A stretch of DNA of 64,000 bases from JANWXR01 sp964608265. GTDB lineage: Bacteria > Chloroflexota > Anaerolineae > Anaerolineales > UBA6663. Positions 34,918 through 43,108 of the stretch are shown in pieces. Every line of letters starts with the position of its first letter. Positions within the stretch are counted from its first letter, which is position 1. A program made the position numbers and the translations under genes. The notes under the pieces are model-generated. The model worked only from the letters and a program-made list of their open reading frames with translations, searched no databases and was not told the origin of the DNA. The stretch spans positions 1 through 64,000 of the forward strand of contig CAZSNP010000003.1 in the NCBI GenBank assembly GCA_964608265.1. Direction: 5' to 3'.

Positions 34918-35949
34918 ATGACCGACCTCACCACCACCTATCTCGGCCTTTCGATCAACAGCCCGCTGGTGCCGTCGCCGTCGCCGCTGTGCAGGAGCGT
35001 GGACAACCTCAGGCGCATGGAGGACGCCGGCGCGGGCGCGGTCGTGCTGCACTCGCTGTTCGAGGAGCAGGTCAACGCCGAATCACACGCGCTCGATCAC
35101 TTCCTCACCCACGGGGCGGATAGTTTTGCCGAGGCCCTCAATTACTTCCCCGAGCCGCAGAGCTACCGCCTCAGCCCGGCGCAATACCTCGAGCACATCC
35201 GCAAGGCCAAGGCGGCGCTGCAGATCCCCGTCATCGCCAGCCTCAACGGCGTGTCGACCGGCGGCTGGGTGCGCCGGGCGGGCGAGGCCGATTGGGTGAA
35301 GTACGCGCGGCTGATGGAGCAGGCCGGCGCGGATGCGCTCGAACTCAACCTGTACTTCATCCCCACCGACCCGGAGGTGTATAGCGAGACGGTGGAGGAT
35401 ATGTACGCCGATTTGTTGATTGATGTGAAGCAGACCGTGGACATCCCGGTGGCGATGAAACTCGGCCCGTACTTCAGCTCGATGCCGAACATGGTGCGGC
35501 GACTGGAGAAGGCCGGCGCCGATGGGCTGGTGCTGTTCAACCGCTTCTATCAACCTGATCTGGACATCGAGCACCTTGAGGTGGTCTCGCACGCCCTGCT
35601 GAGCGATTCCGACGACCTGCGGCTGCCGTTGCGGTGGATCGCGATCCTGTTCGGGCGCACCGACGTGGACATGGCGCTGAGCACCGGCGTGCACACGACC
35701 GGCGACGTCATCAAAGGGTTGATGGCCGGCGCGCAGGTGACGATGATGACGTCGGAGCTGTTGCAGCACGGCATCGGGCGGCTGCGCCAGATCACCGATG
35801 AACTCGGCCGGTGGATGGAGGCGCACGAATACGAGTCGGTGGATCAGATGCGCGGCAGCCTGAGCCAGAAGAGCGTGCCGTTCCCGGCGGCCTTCGAGCG
35901 CGCCCAGTACGTGAAGATCGTCGGGACGTGGGAGCCGGTGCGCGGCTAG
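34918..35949 (+). CDS. Dihydroorotate dehydrogenase-like flavoprotein
   Basis: 343 aa TIM-barrel protein of the class 1 DHOD superfamily: LGLSINSPLVPSPSPLCRSV, IPVIASLNGVSTGGWVRRAG, ADALELNLYFIPTDPEV, GADGLVLFNRFYQPDLDIEH, and TGDVIKGLMAGAQVTMMTSE. This 'DHOD-like' family is often encoded beside pyruvate:ferredoxin oxidoreductase, as here, and its reaction is unknown; it is probably not the pyrimidine enzyme. The sequence does not settle flavin binding. Confidence 0.85.
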   Translation: MTDLTTTYLGLSINSPLVPSPSPLCRSVDNLRRMEDAGAGAVVLHSLFEEQVNAESHALDHFLTHGADSFAEALNYFPEPQSYRLSPAQYLEHIRKAKAALQIPVIASLNGVSTGGWVRRAGEADWVKYARLMEQAGADALELNLYFIPTDPEVYSETVEDMYADLLIDVKQTVDIPVAMKLGPYFSSMPNMVRRLEKAGADGLVLFNRFYQPDLDIEHLEVVSHALLSDSDDLRLPLRWIAILFGRTDVDMALSTGVHTTGDVIKGLMAGAQVTMMTSELLQHGIGRLRQITDELGRWMEAHEYESVDQMRGSLSQKSVPFPAAFERAQYVKIVGTWEPVRG

Positions 35950-36033
35950 GGCCGGTGCAGTTTGCCGGGCGACTGGTCAGACGTCGCCGAATTTGATACG
36001 CTCTTTGGGTCGTCTTTCCCAAGGAGCGTTTTC

Positions 36034-36945
36034 ATGAAAGTCGTTCGCCGAATCCTCATCGGGGTCGTGGTCGTCGTCGCCGCGCTGGTGGTATTGCTGG
36101 CCGGCTCGGTGGTCGTGGATGGGATGGGAGGCAGCGCGCGACTCGACGCCGTGACGAATACGCGCCTCCCCAACGCGAACGGGCCGGAGGTGCGGGCCTT
36201 TGTCGCGCGGCCCTCGGTGCCCGGCCCGCATCCCGCCGTCATCATGATCCACGAATTCTACGGCCTGAACGCCGAGATCAAGGGCAAGGCCGAGGCGCTG
36301 GCTGAACTGGGCTACCTCGTTGTCGCGCCGGATATGTTTCGCGGGCGCAGCACAAGTTGGGTGCCGAGCGCGATCTATCAGGTCGTGACCACTCCCCCGG
36401 AGCAGATCAACTCCGACCTCGACGCCGTGTTTGCCTGGCTTGAAGCGCAGCCGGAGGTGCAGGCCGAGCGCATCGGCATCATGGGCTTTTGTTTTGGCGG
36501 GCGTACCTCGTTGCTGTACAGCCTGGCCAACGACAAGCTCGCCGCCACCGTCATCTTGTACGGCTCGCTCGTCACCGACCCGGCCCAACTCCGGTCGCTG
36601 CCCGGCCCGGTGCTCGGCATCTTTGGCGGCGCCGATACTTCAATCCCGCTCGCCGATGTGCGCGCCTTCGAGGCCGGGCTGAAGGCAGCCGGCGTCCCGA
36701 ATGAGATCACGATCTACGATGGCCAGCCGCACGCGTTTGTGAAGAGCATCGAGGAGATTCGGCAGGGCGGGGTGCAAGGGCAAGCGTGGAGCCAGGTGGT
36801 GCGCTTTCTCGACGGGACGCTCAAGACTCTGCCGACGACCGAGCGCGTGACACCCGAAGGACACTTCATTGCCGGACAGGATTGGCGCTACCTGTTCATG
36901 CTCGCGTATGAGCACACCTTCGGGGGCAGCGGGCACCAACACTGA
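36034..36945 (+). CDS. Membrane-anchored or secreted dienelactone hydrolase family protein
   Basis: 303 aa from ATG 36034; AAGGAG (36021-36026) is 7 nt upstream. An N-terminal hydrophobic segment (RILIGVVVVVAALVVLLAGS) would export or anchor it. Alpha/beta hydrolase with the DLH triad: nucleophile Cys in GIMGFCFGGRTSLL, Asp in GGADTSIPLADV, His in DGQPHAFVKS. Substrate unknown; the export signal is unusual for carboxymethylenebutenolidase proper. Confidence 0.87.
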   Translation: MKVVRRILIGVVVVVAALVVLLAGSVVVDGMGGSARLDAVTNTRLPNANGPEVRAFVARPSVPGPHPAVIMIHEFYGLNAEIKGKAEALAELGYLVVAPDMFRGRSTSWVPSAIYQVVTTPPEQINSDLDAVFAWLEAQPEVQAERIGIMGFCFGGRTSLLYSLANDKLAATVILYGSLVTDPAQLRSLPGPVLGIFGGADTSIPLADVRAFEAGLKAAGVPNEITIYDGQPHAFVKSIEEIRQGGVQGQAWSQVVRFLDGTLKTLPTTERVTPEGHFIAGQDWRYLFMLAYEHTFGGSGHQH

Positions 36946-37068
36946 CGACCCCCCGGTATCCACGTCGTAATCAAACCGGGGCAGGTCAATGCCGGGCAGG
37001 GCGTTGAAGGCGGAATGTCGGCCTCGTTTGGACTTCGCACCCGCCCTGGTGAAAGGCCAATCACCCCC

Positions 37069-37099
37069 TTGACTCTCACATTGCGTCAGGGTCTACGAT
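37069..37099 (+). promoter_or_regulatory. MerR-type promoter with 19-bp spacer
   Basis: TTGACT (37069-37074) and TACGAT (37094-37099) are 19 nt apart, the overlong spacing typical of MerR-activated promoters. The spacer contains the dyad ACTCTCAC-N5-GTCAGGGT, whose arms match in six of eight positions, as known for MerR-family operators. The epimerase ATG is at 37130 with AGGAG (37117-37121). No MerR gene is visible in the window, so control would be in trans. Confidence 0.7.
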
Positions 37100-37129
37100 G
37101 CCGGCAACGATTAAACAGGAGTCAATTTC

Positions 37130-38095
37130 ATGGACAACAACGATTTGCATGTGGTGCTGGGGACAGGCCCGCTCGGGCGCGCCGTGATGGAGGCGTTGGC
37201 GGCGCGCGGGCGGCGGGTGCGGATGGTGAACCGCAGCGGCGCGCTGAAGCCTGCGCCCGCCGGTGTGGAAGTGGTCGCGGGCAACGTCTACGATGCGGGC
37301 AACGTGCGCGAATTAACGCGCGGCGCGGCGGTGGTCTATCAGTGCGCGCAGCCGGAGTATCACGAGTGGCAGGAGAAATTCGCGCCCTTGCAGGCCGCCG
37401 TGATTGACGGCGTGGCCGGGCACAGGAACGGCGCCGCGCCCAGGCTCGTCATCGCCGAGAACCTGTACATGTACGGCGATCCCAACGGCCAACCGATGCA
37501 CGAAGACATGCCGCACGCCGCCCACACGCGCAAAGGCCGCGTGCGCGCGCAGATGGCCGAGGCCGCGCTGGCCGCTCATCGCGCGGGCAAGGTGCGCATC
37601 GCCATCGGGCGCGCCTCCGATTTCTTCGGCCCGCATGTCCTCAACTCGGCAATGGGTGAGCGCGTCTTCTATCCGGCGCTGGCGGGCAAGGCGGCCCAAC
37701 TCGCCGGCCAGCTCGACCTGCCGCACACGCAGACTTATATCGGCGACTTCGGCCAGGCGCTCGCCCTCCTCGGCGAACGAGACGAGGCGTTCGGGCAAGC
37801 GTGGCATGTGCCGAACGATCAACCGCGCATCACCCAGCGCGAGTTCATCACGCTCGTCGCCGAGGCTATCGGCCAACCGGTGAAACCGATGGCGGCGGGC
37901 CGGCTGATGATGTCATTCGTCGGGCTGTTCAACCCCGGCGCACGCGAGACGGTGGAGATGTTGTACGAATTCGAGAAGCCGCATATCGTCGACTCGAGCA
38001 GGTTCGAGCGCGCGTTCGGGATGAGGGCCACGCCGCTGCGCGAGGCGATTGGCACCACGGTGGCCTGGTTCAGGTCCAATCCGCCCGCGCACTAA
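37130..38095 (+). CDS. NAD(P)-dependent epimerase/reductase-like protein (extended SDR)
   Basis: 321 aa. Rossmann motif VVLGTGPLGRAVMEALAARG at residues 8-27, then the NRSG segment that follows beta-2; the lysine/tyrosine region ENLYMYGDPNGQPMHEDMPH contains the usual Tyr. C-terminal part: LDLPHTQTYIGDFGQALALL and GQAWHVPNDQPRITQREFI. Atypical SDR resembling NmrA/NAD-dependent epimerases; substrate unknown. Its promoter suggests induction by a MerR-type regulator, perhaps in response to a toxic small molecule. Confidence 0.82.
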   Translation: MDNNDLHVVLGTGPLGRAVMEALAARGRRVRMVNRSGALKPAPAGVEVVAGNVYDAGNVRELTRGAAVVYQCAQPEYHEWQEKFAPLQAAVIDGVAGHRNGAAPRLVIAENLYMYGDPNGQPMHEDMPHAAHTRKGRVRAQMAEAALAAHRAGKVRIAIGRASDFFGPHVLNSAMGERVFYPALAGKAAQLAGQLDLPHTQTYIGDFGQALALLGERDEAFGQAWHVPNDQPRITQREFITLVAEAIGQPVKPMAAGRLMMSFVGLFNPGARETVEMLYEFEKPHIVDSSRFERAFGMRATPLREAIGTTVAWFRSNPPAH

Positions 38096-38098
38096 AAC

Positions 38099-38178
38099 AC
38101 CCTCTCGCAAAGCACGCCACGATCGCAAAGGCAGGTAGTGTCTTTCGCTTGGCGTTCTTTGTGAGCTTGGCGAGAGAT
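38099..38178 (+). repeat. CTCTCGC/GCGAGAG palindrome, GCAAAG-word type
   Basis: Left arm reads CTCTCGCAAAGCACGCCACG then CGCAAAGG; right arm reads TTTCGCTTGGCGTTCTTTG and GCTTGGCGAGAG, the inverse pattern. CTCTCGC and GCGAGAG are exact. This is the same arm-repeat design with a GCAAAG/CTTTGC word. The left end starts a few bases after the epimerase stop and the right end precedes a -35 box. Confidence 0.65.
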
Positions 38179-38183
38179 TGCCT

Positions 38184-38212
38184 TTGACATTCCGCGAGGC
38201 CCGCGCTATCGT
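38184..38212 (+). promoter_or_regulatory. Leaderless promoter of the methyltransferase at 38219
   Basis: A perfect TTGACA (38184-38189), 17 nt, TATCGT (38207-38212), then six nt and the ATG at 38219. The start point would coincide with the initiation codon. No Shine-Dalgarno precedes the ATG. Best -35 of the leaderless set. Confidence 0.8.
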
Positions 38213-38218
38213 CGGCGC

Positions 38219-39007
38219 ATGCCCAGGTCAGTGAGCTTCGACCGGGCGGCGGACGTGTATGAGGCCACGCGCGGCTTCCCGCCCGGCATCGCCGCCGTCG
38301 TCGCCGAGGCGGCTATCGAGATGATCGGCCGTGACGTGCGCGCGCTCGAAATCGGCGTGGGCACGGGGCGGATTGCGCGGCCGCTGGCGGCGCGCGGGCT
38401 GCGCTGCGTCGGCGTGGACCTGTCGCCGAAGATGATGGCCCAGCTGCGCGCGCTGGTCGCCGACGGCTCGCCCGCCCCGGTGCTCGTCAACGCCGATGCC
38501 ACCCGGCTCCCGCTGGCCGACGCGCACTTCGACGCCGTCGTCAGCGTCCACGTCTTCCATCTCATCCCCCACTGGCAGGCGGCCCTCAGCGAGTTGCGCC
38601 GCGTGCTGCGGCCCGGCGGCGTGTATCTCACCGGCTACGATTGGCGCTCCGCCGACTCGCCGAGCGGGCGCTTCTTCGACAAGTGGCGCGAGATCATCAA
38701 GGCGCGCGGGCTGCGCGGCGAGCACCCCGGCGCGCACGACTTTGGCGACGTCAAGCAATTTCTGCTTGACAGCGGCGCGACGATGGAGGAACGCTTTGCC
38801 GGCGAGTGGCAGGTGACGCGCACCGTCGGGCACGCCCTCGAAACCATCGAGCATCGCACCTGGTCGAGCACGTGGGAGGTGCCCGATCACTTCTTCCCCG
38901 AATGCCTGGCTGAACTGCGGGCGTGGGCGCTGGCCGAGTTCGGCCCGCCCGAGGCCGCCTTCACCGCCACGCACAAGTTCTGCTGGCAGGCTTTTCGCTG
39001 GGGCTGA
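38219..39007 (+). CDS. Class I SAM-dependent methyltransferase
   Basis: 262 aa. Starts MPRSVSFDRAADVYEATRGF. Methyltransf_11-type Rossmann fold: motif I VRALEIGVGTGRIARPLAAR (about 41-60), VGVDLSPKMMAQLRAL, DAVVSVHVFHLIPHWQAAL, LRRVLRPGGVYLTGYDW. Small-molecule methyltransferase of the UbiE/ArsM-like superfamily; substrate unknown. Expressed from a leaderless promoter. Confidence 0.85.
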   Translation: MPRSVSFDRAADVYEATRGFPPGIAAVVAEAAIEMIGRDVRALEIGVGTGRIARPLAARGLRCVGVDLSPKMMAQLRALVADGSPAPVLVNADATRLPLADAHFDAVVSVHVFHLIPHWQAALSELRRVLRPGGVYLTGYDWRSADSPSGRFFDKWREIIKARGLRGEHPGAHDFGDVKQFLLDSGATMEERFAGEWQVTRTVGHALETIEHRTWSSTWEVPDHFFPECLAELRAWALAEFGPPEAAFTATHKFCWQAFRWG

Positions 39008-39029
39008 GGTGTATAATCGCCGCAGGTGA

Positions 39030-39246
39030 ACGATAGCTGCTCCGACATTTGATTCAATTCTGCGCCAGGCGCGCCGCCTGGCGCCCGGTGAGCGCCGCGT
39101 TTTGGCGGAACGGCTGCTGCCATCGGAACCGACGACGGGCACGCGGCGATGATCGCGTGCATCGCTTTGCCGAGGCGAGGCAGGCCCGCTTTGAGGCGTT
39201 GATGGAGCGTCACAGCGAGGGCGCGCTCGCCCAGGGCGATTGGTGA
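39030..39246 (+). pseudogene. Broken antitoxin-like small gene
   Basis: Frame A (39030-39152) reads TFDSILRQARRLAPGERRVL and AERLLPSEPTTGTRR, then stops. A different frame (39151-39246) continues with HRFAEARQARFEALMERHSE and GALAQGDW. The first part resembles N-termini of small proteins with an 'L-S-P-x-E-R-R-x-L-A-E-R-L-L' helix, often antitoxin-like; the second resembles their C-terminal helix. A frameshift is needed to join them and no good start codon exists in frame A. TATAAT at 39012-39017 could be a relic promoter. Confidence 0.4.
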
Positions 39247-39295
39247 CACGGCGCGTCACGGCAGCCCAGCAACGCAAACGCGCCCGGTCGCGCAA

Positions 39296-39335
39296 CGGGC
39301 AAGGCCACGGGTCGCGCGATCGTGGGCCTTGCCCG
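39296..39335 (+). repeat. Inverted repeat before the GAF histidine kinase
   Basis: CGGGCAAGGCC (39296-39306) and GGCCTTGCCCG (39325-39335) form a perfect 11-bp stem, extended by CG/CG. No U-run. The remaining 39247-39380 gap shows no gene. Confidence 0.6.
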
Positions 39336-39380
39336 ACCTGCCGCCGTGAGGACTGATCGCCGTGTGACTAAATCTCTGTT

Positions 39381-40664
39381 GTGAGCACCAAGCCTCTGTC
39401 GCTGCCCTCCGAAATCGAAAATCGCGAACGCCTGGACGCGCTGTACGCGCTGGCCGTCGAGATCGCCGCGCTGCGCGATTTGCCCGCCGTGCTCGACACC
39501 GCCCTCAGCCACTGTCTCGAACTGACCGAGTCGCGTTTTGGCTTTATCGGCCTCAACACCCCCGAGGGCAAACGGATGGACGTCGTCGCCATTCGCGGCT
39601 TTCATCCGAGCAAGGAGTTTTACTTCGAGAAGCACGTCATCCCCCTGCGGCCCAACGTCTTTGCCCGCGCCGTGATCGAGAACCGGCCGGTGCGTTCGGA
39701 GGATGCGATGGAGGACCCGGTGCGGGTCGGGCAACCGCGCGGGCATCCGCCGGTGCACACCTTCCTTGGCGTGCCGCTGCGGGTCGGGGCCGAGCCGTTT
39801 GGCATGATCGGCGTGGCCAACCGCCCGTCGGCGTACGCCGATGATCACGAGCACCTGCTGGTGACGTACGCCGCGCAGGTCGCCATCGCCATCCGCAACG
39901 CGCAGCTCAACGACGCGCTCGCAGCCGCCAAGGCCGAACTCGAAGGCAAGGTCGTCGAGCGCACCCATCAACTCAACGAGGCCACCGAGGCCCTGGCGCA
40001 GAAGGCCGAGCAATTGCAGCGCCTGCTCACCGAGACCGTCACGGTGCAGGAGCGCGAACGGCAACGCATCGCGCTCGACCTGCACGATGGGTTGAATCAG
40101 TTGCTCGTCGGCGCGCTGCTGGAATTGAAGAGCGGGCGCGAGCACATCCGGCGTCACGACCTGCCAGCGGCGGACAGCGCGTTGCAACAGGTTGGCGATA
40201 TCCTTCATCAGGTCGAAAGTGAAATGCGCGAGATCATCCACGACCTGCGACCGCCGGTGCTCGATGCGCTCGGGCTGATGCCGACCCTGCACCGGTACGC
40301 CGAGCGCTTCGAGGCGCAGTCCGGCGTGGCGTGTGAGGTGAGCGCGCACGGCGAGCCGTGTCGTCTGGCCGCCGACGCCGAGATCAGTCTGTTCCGCATC
40401 ATGCAGGAGGCGTTGCAGAACGTCAGCGCGCACGCGGCGGCGCGGCGGGCTGCGGTGCAGGTATCGTTCGGGCCGCAAGCCCTGCTGTTGACGGTGCGCG
40501 ACGATGGGCGCGGGTTTGATCTGGCCGCCGTCGAGTCGAATGGGCACTTCGGGCTGCTGGGGATGCGCGAACGCGCGGAAAGCCTGGGCGGCAAATTGCA
40601 GCTGCAAACCGCGCCCGGCCACGGCACCGAAGTGCAGGTGTGGATTCCGCTGGCTGACGTGTGA
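39381..40664 (+). CDS. Cytoplasmic GAF-domain sensor histidine kinase (NarL-class, HisKA_3)
   Basis: 427 aa from GTG 39381. No membrane segment. GAF domain (about 15-180: FGFIGLNTPEGKRMDVVAIR, HTFLGVPLRVGAEPFGMIGV), a coiled coil (180-215), HisKA_3 with phospho-acceptor His in RIALDLHDGLNQLL (~238), and HATPase_c with DDGRGFD and GLLGMRERAESLGG. It senses a soluble signal and phosphorylates the regulator encoded next; their genes overlap by 4 nt (GTGA). No Shine-Dalgarno precedes the GTG. Confidence 0.92.
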   Translation: MSTKPLSLPSEIENRERLDALYALAVEIAALRDLPAVLDTALSHCLELTESRFGFIGLNTPEGKRMDVVAIRGFHPSKEFYFEKHVIPLRPNVFARAVIENRPVRSEDAMEDPVRVGQPRGHPPVHTFLGVPLRVGAEPFGMIGVANRPSAYADDHEHLLVTYAAQVAIAIRNAQLNDALAAAKAELEGKVVERTHQLNEATEALAQKAEQLQRLLTETVTVQERERQRIALDLHDGLNQLLVGALLELKSGREHIRRHDLPAADSALQQVGDILHQVESEMREIIHDLRPPVLDALGLMPTLHRYAERFEAQSGVACEVSAHGEPCRLAADAEISLFRIMQEALQNVSAHAAARRAAVQVSFGPQALLLTVRDDGRGFDLAAVESNGHFGLLGMRERAESLGGKLQLQTAPGHGTEVQVWIPLADV

Positions 40665-41365
40665 ACCCGCCTCCTCCCGATGTGACCATGCCCGATCCGC
40701 AGTCAGAAACCCGCCCTCAAACCTCCGCCATCATTCGTGTGTTGGTGGTGGATGATCACCCCATCGTGCGCCAGGGCGTGCGCAGCCTGCTTTCGACCTG
40801 CGCGGACATGCTGCTGGTGGGGGAGGCGGAAAGCGCGACGCAGGCGGTGGCGCTGGCGCAACACCTCCGGCCGGATGTGGTGCTGCTCGACCTCCGCATG
40901 CCGGGCACGAGCGGCGTCGAGGCGGCGCGGGCCCTCTTCCGCGAAGCGCCCGACGCCAGGATCATCATACTGTCCTCCTTCGACGATGACGAATACGTGA
41001 CCCAGGCCCTGCAGGCCGGGGTGCATGGCTACGTGTTGAAGAGCGCGTCGGATGAGACGCTGGCCAGCGCGGTGCGGGCGGCGCATCGCGGCGAACGGGT
41101 GCTCAGCCCGCCGGTGATGGATCGCGTGGTGCAGCAGTTCACGCACCTCAGCCGCGAGCACGCCTTGCACCAGCTCGGCCTGACCGAGGACGAAACCCAC
41201 ATGCTGCGTCTGCTGGCCGGCGGCGCCAGCAACCCCCGCATCGCCGCTGAACTGTACCTTAGCGAGACCACGGTCAAACGCAAGTTGCAGGATGTCTTCG
41301 AAAAACTTGGTGTGACCACGCGCGCCCAGGCCGCCGCCGAAGCCGTGCGGCGCGGGCTGGTGTAA
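40661..41365 (+). CDS. LuxR/NarL-family response regulator
   Basis: 234 aa from GTG 40661, overlapping the kinase stop (GTGA); ATG 40688 is an alternative. Receiver: IIRVLVVDDHPIVRQGVRSL, phospho-Asp in DVVLLDLRMPGTSG, Lys in GYVLKSASDE. C-terminal LuxR HTH: LTEDETHMLRLLAGGASNPR, ELYLSETTVKRKLQDVFEKL. Cognate partner of the preceding kinase. Confidence 0.92.
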   Translation: MNPPPPDVTMPDPQSETRPQTSAIIRVLVVDDHPIVRQGVRSLLSTCADMLLVGEAESATQAVALAQHLRPDVVLLDLRMPGTSGVEAARALFREAPDARIIILSSFDDDEYVTQALQAGVHGYVLKSASDETLASAVRAAHRGERVLSPPVMDRVVQQFTHLSREHALHQLGLTEDETHMLRLLAGGASNPRIAAELYLSETTVKRKLQDVFEKLGVTTRAQAAAEAVRRGLV

Positions 41366-41438
41366 TCCCCCGTATTGCCTCGTATGCCCGCCGCAGCCTT
41401 CCCGGCAGGCACGTGGTCGTGCGCTGAGCGCCGGCGAG

Positions 41439-42668
41439 TTACTTCTTCCTGCCCGCGGCTGTGCCGGCCATCGCCGCCTGCAACGCGGCGTGCGCGGCTC
41501 GCTCCAACTCGCCGACCTTGAGCACCTGCTCGGCCAGTTGCTCGCGGAAGGCCACCGCTTCGGCGTCCGACAGGGGGAAGTCGCTTTCCATCGAGTCACG
41601 GATGGCTTTGAGTTGCCTATCCACTTCTTGTCTCTCTGGCAGCGACGCGCCGCCTTTCTCAACAAACAACTTGCGCCGGCACTCAATCAGCTCGCGGGTT
41701 TGTTTGAAGGGCTTGAGGCGGTCAGGCAACAGGGCCTGGCTCAACGCGCCCCAGCCGCGCGCCGCCCTGCGGAATGGCCCGGCGCATTGCTTCAATGCCG
41801 GCCGGCCCAGCACCGCCGCCGCTTCCTCCAAAAACTCCGCATACAGGTCCCGGTCAGACTCGGCCGCCATCGTCCCCAGCCCAAAGCGGCTGTAGGCGGA
41901 CTGCAACCCGGCGTACATCGCCGTGCCGGGCGGGAAAATCCTGGCCCAGCTTTGTTTTTCTTTTGGATTGGTCAACAGCGCGGCCCAGTGTTCGAAGGCG
42001 GCAAGGCCGAAATTCTTGCGGGCGTTCTTCACCGGCGCCTCGGTGTAGCGTTTCAGGCAATCCCAGATCCCTTGCTGCACGGCCACCGGCAGTTTGTTCG
42101 CGCCGGGAGGATCCATCGTCAGCAGGCGATGCTTGTCTTTCTTCACCCGCCCGCGCGCGGCGGCCAGTGCGCCCGTCGTCACCGTCAGCGGCACGGCGGC
42201 TCGATCGGCGATGGACACGGTATCCGCCTCCTCGTCGTAACCAAAGACGATGACGGGGAAGACGGCCCACCAATCCTTGCGCGGCCCCAATCCCGTGTAC
42301 GGCAAACTAAACGCATCGGCCCAGACGATGGCCGGTGTGCCCTCCTCCAGCGCCTCGGTCAGATAGCGCACCGCCTTCCTGCCGTCGGTGGTGTGCTGGA
42401 GATGCTGCACCACGCCCAGCCGCGTGAGCAACGTATCCAGCGGGTTGAAGGTGTTGCGGGTGAGGAGGGCGACGTGCGGGTCATTACCTTTGTATGCGAA
42501 AGAAAAGTAGCCCATCAGCAATCCGCCGCTGATGCCCATGAGCAGCGCCTCGCTGTACGGCTGGCCGGTGTGCGGGGCCTTCACGCCGCGATAGGCAAAG
42601 TAGTTGTGAACGGTCCCGGTTTCCCAGTGTCGTCCGTCGAAGTGTTTGTATTTGGGCAGAGTTGGCAT
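41439..42668 (-). CDS. BtrH N-terminal domain / DUF4872-like protein
   Basis: 409 aa. N-terminal part (about 5-165: HFDGRHWETGTVHNYFAYRG, SEALLMGISGGLLMGYFSFA, LEEGTPAIVWADAFSLPYTG) resembles the BtrH_N papain-like fold seen in butirosin biosynthesis proteins; the region with PVIVFGYDEEADTVSIADRA and the helical C-terminus resembles DUF4872. BtrH transfers an acyl group, but a biosynthetic role cannot be claimed here. Convergent with the response regulator; AAAGGA precedes the ATG. Confidence 0.7.
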   Translation of the reverse strand: MPTLPKYKHFDGRHWETGTVHNYFAYRGVKAPHTGQPYSEALLMGISGGLLMGYFSFAYKGNDPHVALLTRNTFNPLDTLLTRLGVVQHLQHTTDGRKAVRYLTEALEEGTPAIVWADAFSLPYTGLGPRKDWWAVFPVIVFGYDEEADTVSIADRAAVPLTVTTGALAAARGRVKKDKHRLLTMDPPGANKLPVAVQQGIWDCLKRYTEAPVKNARKNFGLAAFEHWAALLTNPKEKQSWARIFPPGTAMYAGLQSAYSRFGLGTMAAESDRDLYAEFLEEAAAVLGRPALKQCAGPFRRAARGWGALSQALLPDRLKPFKQTRELIECRRKLFVEKGGASLPERQEVDRQLKAIRDSMESDFPLSDAEAVAFREQLAEQVLKVGELERAAHAALQAAMAGTAAGRKK

Positions 42669-42944
42669 GGCCGCCGTCCTTTCGAGTTGACGCGACTATT
42701 GTAGGGCAGGTTGGGGTACAGGTGAGAAAACAGAGACATAGTCGGAGCGCCCCAAAGTTCCCTTAGCAACTTCAAACCATAAACTCCAAACTTCAAATTG
42801 GAAGGGCGAAACCAACCCCAGTCGCCTGACAACGCGTGAGGCTGTCGGCGAAATCGGCAACGGATGGGGTAACGGATGCAGCAGACGCGCGCCATCCGTT
42901 ACATCCGCCAATAAAATCCGTTGCCAATCGTCGGCATCCGCGCC
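42669..42944. other. Divergent intergenic region between BtrH-like and class V genes
   Basis: No gene is visible in this stretch. On the minus strand a TACAAT (42703-42698) lies about 30 nt before the BtrH-like ATG and may be its -10. A direct word CTTCAAA/CTCCAAACTTCAAA occurs around 42770-42795. A GGATGT/ATCCGT palindrome lies at 42856-42925, and the plus-strand promoter for the cysteine leader begins at 42945. Confidence 0.5.
42856..42925 (+). repeat. GGCAACGGAT palindrome
   Basis: GGCAACGGAT (42856-42865) is mirrored by ATCCGTTGCC (42916-42925), and the inner GTAACGGATG by CATCCGTTAC. Same word family (GGAT/ATCC) as the spacers at 18939 and 21699. Confidence 0.7.
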
Positions 42945-42971
42945 TTGAATTGAAAGACAACCGAGTACAAT
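42945..42971 (+). promoter_or_regulatory. Promoter of the Cys-leader transcript
   Basis: TTGAAT (42945-42950) and TACAAT (42966-42971) with 15 nt between them, somewhat short. Seven nt later an ATG (42979) opens the leader peptide, so the transcript is probably leaderless. Confidence 0.6.
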
Positions 42972-42978
42972 TGCGCTG

Positions 42979-43056
42979 ATGTTGCACACCGTCTGTTATC
43001 CCTGCTTGTGTACGGGCGCGCCTCAAGGCATGCGCTTCCCAATCTCAACAGCCTGA
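42979..43056 (+). CDS. Cysteine-rich leader peptide (candidate attenuator uORF)
   Basis: 25 codons: MLHTVCYPCLCTGAPQG, then MRFPISTA and TGA. Cys codons are 6, 9 and 11 (3 of the first 11; V-C-Y-P-C-L-C). The ATG sits 7 nt after TACAAT, so it needs no Shine-Dalgarno. The stop codon overlaps the 5' arm of an intrinsic terminator (43050-43090) that precedes a class V PLP enzyme of the cysteine-desulfurase fold. CTCAAGGC (43022-43029) can pair with GCCTGAG (43051-43057), an antiterminator that would exclude the terminator. Ribosome stalling at Cys codons would leave that helix free to form. Mechanism is inference; arrangement is seen. Confidence 0.6.
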   Translation: MLHTVCYPCLCTGAPQGMRFPISTA

Positions 43057-43090
43057 GTCGTTTTGCTTGTCGAAACGAACAGGCTTTTTT
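43050..43090 (+). terminator. Intrinsic terminator/attenuator before the class V enzyme
   Basis: AGCCTG (43050-43055) pairs with CAGGCT (43080-43085) and TCGTTT (43058-43063) with AAACGA (43073-43078), giving a 12-bp stem with a small bulge, followed by six T (43085-43090). It lies 19 nt before an ATG on the same strand, so it is placed to attenuate that gene rather than end an upstream one; no upstream + strand gene exists except the leader peptide. Confidence 0.85.
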
Positions 43091-43108
43091 GTTGACGAGG
43101 TAACGCCA

